Part shown: one piece after another, positions 61,007-64,000 of the stretch
Position numbering within the stretch: the first letter of the stretch is position 1
How the letters are laid out: every line of letters begins with the position of its first letter
Origin: Magnetaquicoccus sp039908525
Lineage (GTDB): Bacteria; Pseudomonadota; Magnetococcia; Magnetococcales; Magnetaquicoccaceae
DNA: 64,000 nt
Direction of reading: 5' to 3'
Assembly (NCBI GenBank): GCA_039908525.1
Contig: JAMOAY010000001.1
Span: 310,001 to 374,000 of the forward strand
Translations under genes and position numbers: made by a program
The notes under the pieces: generated by a model
The model's database searches: none
What the model saw: the letters and a program-made list of their open reading frames with translations, nothing else
Told to the model about the DNA's origin: nothing

Positions 61007-63049
61007 ATGAAGGATTTAAAACTGGGCATCAAATTGGGCATGGGTTTCGGCCTGGTGTTGCTGCTGACCGTTTTCGTCGCCCTCAGCGGCTACAACGGTG
61101 TCGGCGGTCTGGCCAGCCGCCTTGACAAGAGTCAGGACATGGGCGCCCTGATCGGCCACATCAACGAGGCCATGCAGGCGGAGAAAAATTTCATTCTCCG
61201 CAAAGAGACGAAATATGTCGAACAGAACCAGAAGGCCGTGGATGAGTTCAAGAAACTGGCCATCCTCGACCGTGATCAGAAATTCCAGGACCCGGCCGAC
61301 AAGGCCGAGTTGGACACCGTGATCAGCGCCATGGAGCGCTACAGCAAAGAGTTCCTGCGCTATGTCGAGTTGGAAAAAAGGCGCGTGGAGGCATTGGCCC
61401 GCATCCGGGAGATTGCCGACAAGGTGGTGCGGGTCGAAGTGACCGCCCTGCAGGAGGACCAGGCCAACAAATTGCGTGAGATGCTGAGCCAGTCGGATGC
61501 GGCGGGCGCCGACCCGGCCGGCCGGGCGAGCAAGTTGTCGGATCGGGCCGACAAGGTGACACGAACCGCACAGCTGCTGATTCACTTCAAGGATGCCCGC
61601 ATCGGCGAAAAGGAGGTCTTCATCACCCACGGCAAGGATGAGGGCTTCGTCAAGCGCAACCAGGAGGGCAGCGGCGCGGCGCTCAAGGTGGCGCAGGAGT
61701 TGCTTCCCCAATTCAAACAGCCCGCCAACATCGACCAGACCAAACGAGTCATTGCCGGCATCGAACAGTATCAGAAGGAGATGCAGCTGACGCTGGAGGC
61801 GATCAGGGAGCAGGGCAAGGCCGAACAGGAGATGGCGACCGCCCGGCGTGCGGCGGATGAGAAGCTGGATGCGGTGGTGACGGGTCAACAGAAAAAGGCC
61901 CAGGCGCAGGTCACCTCTTCCACGACACTCATCGTCAGTGCCAGCCTGGGGGCGGTGGTGTTGGGTCTGTTGATCGCCCTGTTCCTCACCCGCATGACCG
62001 TCAGCGCCCTGGTCCAGGGGGTGGAGTTTGCCCGGCGCATCGCGGCGGGGGATTTGACGGCCACCATCCAGTTGGATCAAAAGGATGAGGTGGGCCAGTT
62101 GGCGGAGGCGCTGAAGGGGATGCTGGAGAAGCTGCGCGAGGTGATCAGCGAGGTTTCCACGGCGGCCGAGCAGGTCTCCATCGGCAGCAACGAGATCTCC
62201 GATGCCGCACAGAATCTCTCCCAGGGGGCCACGCAGCAGGCGGCCTCCATCGAGGAGACCTCCTCCTCCATGGAGGAGATGACCTCCAACATCCAGCAGA
62301 ACACCGACAACGCCAACACCACGCAGAACATCTCGCAGAAGGCGGCCAAGGATGCCGCAGACGGCGGGGTGGCGGTGGGTCAGGCGGTGCATGCCATGAA
62401 GGAGATTGCCTCGAAGATCGGCATCATCGAGGAGATTGCCCGGCAGACCAACCTGTTGGCCCTGAATGCCGCCATCGAGGCGGCCCGGGCCGGGGAGCAT
62501 GGCAAGGGGTTTGCCGTGGTGGCGGCCGAGGTGAGAAAGCTGGCCGAACGGAGTCAGACGGCGGCGGGCGAGATCAGCCAGCTCTCAGCCTCCAGTGTGG
62601 ATGTGGCGGAGCGGGCGGGTGGCATCATCAACAAACTGGTGCCGGACATTCAGAAGACGGCGGAGTTGATCCAGGAGATCAATGCCTCCAGTCAGGAGCA
62701 GAATCAGGGGGCGTCGCAGATCAACCAGGCCATTCAGCAGTTGGATCAGGTTATTCAACAGAATGCAGGCGCTTCCGAGGAGATGGCGGCGACGGCCGAG
62801 GAGTTGAGCGCCCAGGCCGACATGATGTCGCAATCCATCTCTTTCTTCAATCTGGGGCAGCCCACCCACAGTGTGCGGCGCAAGCCGGCGGCATCACACA
62901 AGCCGGCGGCGGCACACAAGCCGGCGATCAAGAGCCAGGTTGCGCATCGGCCAATGACGGCCAAATCGCTGCCAGCACCCGCTGCCGGGAAGAAATCGGG
63001 AGGGATCGATCTGAAAATGGCCCACGACGACGAATTCGAGTCGTTCTAG
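61007..63049 (+). CDS. Methyl-accepting chemotaxis protein with C-terminal FESF tail
   Basis: 680 aa; GGGAGGGAACGC before the ATG. TM1 is at about 12-30 and TM2 at about 308-330 (LIVSASLGAVVLGLLIALFLTRMTV). The periplasmic helical domain (GHINEAMQAEKNFILRKETKYVEQNQKAV and on) resembles four-helix-bundle type sensors (HBM-like). HAMP follows, then a standard signalling domain with tip ARQTNLLALNAAIEAARAGEHGKGFAVVAAEVRKLA. After the bundle, a flexible tail with Lys-Pro-Ala repeats (SHKPAAAHKPA) ends in DDEFESF. A linker plus terminal aromatic peptide is the classic CheR/CheB tether layout (NWETF in E. coli receptors). Confidence 0.92.
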   Translation: MKDLKLGIKLGMGFGLVLLLTVFVALSGYNGVGGLASRLDKSQDMGALIGHINEAMQAEKNFILRKETKYVEQNQKAVDEFKKLAILDRDQKFQDPADKAELDTVISAMERYSKEFLRYVELEKRRVEALARIREIADKVVRVEVTALQEDQANKLREMLSQSDAAGADPAGRASKLSDRADKVTRTAQLLIHFKDARIGEKEVFITHGKDEGFVKRNQEGSGAALKVAQELLPQFKQPANIDQTKRVIAGIEQYQKEMQLTLEAIREQGKAEQEMATARRAADEKLDAVVTGQQKKAQAQVTSSTTLIVSASLGAVVLGLLIALFLTRMTVSALVQGVEFARRIAAGDLTATIQLDQKDEVGQLAEALKGMLEKLREVISEVSTAAEQVSIGSNEISDAAQNLSQGATQQAASIEETSSSMEEMTSNIQQNTDNANTTQNISQKAAKDAADGGVAVGQAVHAMKEIASKIGIIEEIARQTNLLALNAAIEAARAGEHGKGFAVVAAEVRKLAERSQTAAGEISQLSASSVDVAERAGGIINKLVPDIQKTAELIQEINASSQEQNQGASQINQAIQQLDQVIQQNAGASEEMAATAEELSAQADMMSQSISFFNLGQPTHSVRRKPAASHKPAAAHKPAIKSQVAHRPMTAKSLPAPAAGKKSGGIDLKMAHDDEFESF

Positions 63050-63066
63050 ATTGGGCGAGTAGAAAG

Positions 63067-63106
63067 TCGTATGGGGTCCAGGGGAGATTATCTCCCCTGG
63101 ACCCGC
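63067..63106. repeat. Hairpin repeat, copy 7 (single module)
   Basis: One module with an 11-bp stem around GATTATC, flanked by AGTCGTATGGGG as in copy 5. Between an MCP and the second cheV. Confidence 0.85.
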
Positions 63107-63139
63107 AATCACTTTTACTGACCGCGACAGGGGGAGACG

Positions 63140-64000
63140 ATGAGTCAAGATGAATTGTTCGCCGAGATCGACAAGCGGGCCCAGCTGGCCATGCGCAACG
63201 AAGTGGAGATGCTCACCTTCTACCTGACGGATCGCCAACTGTACGGACTCAACGTTTTCAAAATTATCGAAATCCTGGAAACCCCGAAGTCGATCTCCCG
63301 CATTCCCCGCTCCCATCCCACCATCAAGGGGGAGATCCTGTTCCGCAACCATCCCATCAACCTGATCGACCTGGGCGAATATCTGGGCATGGTGCCGGTG
63401 GATTACAAGAACGGCATCAGCTATGTGCTGGTCTGCGAATACAGCACCACCATCCAGGGCTTTCTGGTCGCCCAGCCCAACATACTGGTGACCAAAGGGT
63501 GGGAGGAGATCATCAAGCCGACGGGCAGCCTCTACGAAAGCAGCTGCCTGACCGCCATCACCTACCACGAAGGGGTGCCCATCCAGATGCTCGACGTGGA
63601 AAAGGTGCTGAACGATATCGTCGGTATCAACATCACCATCTCCCAGGAGCTGATCGACAAAGGCAAACGGATCGTCCGCAAGGAGCATCACATCCTGGCG
63701 GTGGATGATTCCAAGGCCGCCTGCCACCTGATCCAGGCGGTGCTGAACCAGATGGGCATCCGCCACACGGTGGTGGACGAGGCGCCCAAGGCATTGGAAC
63801 TTCTGGAGAAATCCATCGGAAAAGACGGCAAGAGTTCCTACACCATGGTCTTTACCGACATCGAGATGCCGATCATGGACGGTTTCACCTTTACCCGTCA
63901 GCTCAAGGCAAACCCCCGTCTGTCCAAGATCTATGTGGCGGTCAACAGCTCGCTGAGCAACCGTTCCAATGAAGAAAAGGCCCAACAGATCGGGGCGGAC
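63140..64000 (+). CDS. cheV: CheV (CheW domain plus receiver), second copy, 3' end outside window
   Basis: 287 codons visible; GGGGAGACG before the ATG. The CheW-like half (EMLTFYLTDRQLYGLNVFKIIEILETPKSISRIPRSHPTIKGEILFRNHPINLIDLGEYLGM) is close to that of the CheV at 45096. The receiver begins ILAVDDSKAACHLI, with Asp in MVFTDIEMPIMDGFTF. The window ends just before the conserved Lys. It follows the FESF-tailed MCP and probably couples that receptor to a CheA. Confidence 0.95.
   Translation, partial: MSQDELFAEIDKRAQLAMRNEVEMLTFYLTDRQLYGLNVFKIIEILETPKSISRIPRSHPTIKGEILFRNHPINLIDLGEYLGMVPVDYKNGISYVLVCEYSTTIQGFLVAQPNILVTKGWEEIIKPTGSLYESSCLTAITYHEGVPIQMLDVEKVLNDIVGINITISQELIDKGKRIVRKEHHILAVDDSKAACHLIQAVLNQMGIRHTVVDEAPKALELLEKSIGKDGKSSYTMVFTDIEMPIMDGFTFTRQLKANPRLSKIYVAVNSSLSNRSNEEKAQQIGAD

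Overview
The window comes from a GC-rich, Gram-negative, motile bacterium. It has an outer membrane (LptF/LptG, a TolC-type channel, a two-partner-secretion barrel) and an unusually dense set of chemosensory genes. Three CheA kinases, three transmembrane receptors, two CheV, two CheB, two CheR, soluble receptor-like proteins and a nitrate/nitrite-sensing type receptor in 64 kb suggest a proteobacterium with elaborate taxis. My best guess is a Magnetococcales-like (magnetotactic) lineage, but this is inference: no magnetosome gene lies in the window. Genes are tightly packed, often overlap or start within a few bases of each other, and many have clear Shine-Dalgarno sites.

Layout. 1-6847 (minus): a two-partner secretion operon in the order transporter (TpsB), secreted TPR-CHAT putative protease, filamentous haemagglutinin-type exoprotein (runs off the left edge). 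7119-9471: a lone cyclic-nucleotide-binding protein, two tandem coiled-coil paralogues with 33-bp repeats, and a PD-(D/E)XK-type protein. 9646-16944 (plus): rhodanese, then an RND efflux system (TolC-type channel, adaptor, pump) followed by two methionine-rich inner-membrane proteins. 16998-17082: tRNA-Leu(GAG). 17258-19641: thioredoxin-TPR protein, hicB with a hicA remnant, and a truncated Mu-type portal gene meeting hicA tail to tail. 19830-22103: lptF-lptG.

22214-43659: two chemosensory clusters. The first (plus) runs MotB-like protein, MCP, CheA-REC, CheW, CheB, CheR, CheY, a CheC/CheX-like protein fused to CBS domains, then (after a minus-strand CheR) a histidine-kinase-like protein without the phosphoacceptor His, and CheD. 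The second has STAS, CheY, CheA, CheB on the minus strand, and CheW plus two soluble receptor-like proteins on the plus strand. 43694-44823: an Abi_2/AbiF-type HEPN protein with a structured leader.

45096-64000: a looser third sensory region. It holds CheV, a CheW with a very long glutamate-rich tail, an NIT-domain MCP, a hybrid kinase, a third CheA, a small DUF1640-like membrane protein, a 980-aa Hsp70-like protein, a CheZ-like coiled-coil protein, a single-domain response regulator, a PilZ protein, another MCP and a second CheV (runs off the right edge).

Two themes tie the sensory genes together. First, four proteins from different places in the window end in a similar acidic tail finishing in Phe (ELF or ESF), resembling both the CheY-binding tail of CheZ and the CheR-tethering pentapeptide of receptors. 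Second, a family of modular GC-rich hairpin repeats sits in at least eight intergenic gaps, mostly around chemosensory genes.
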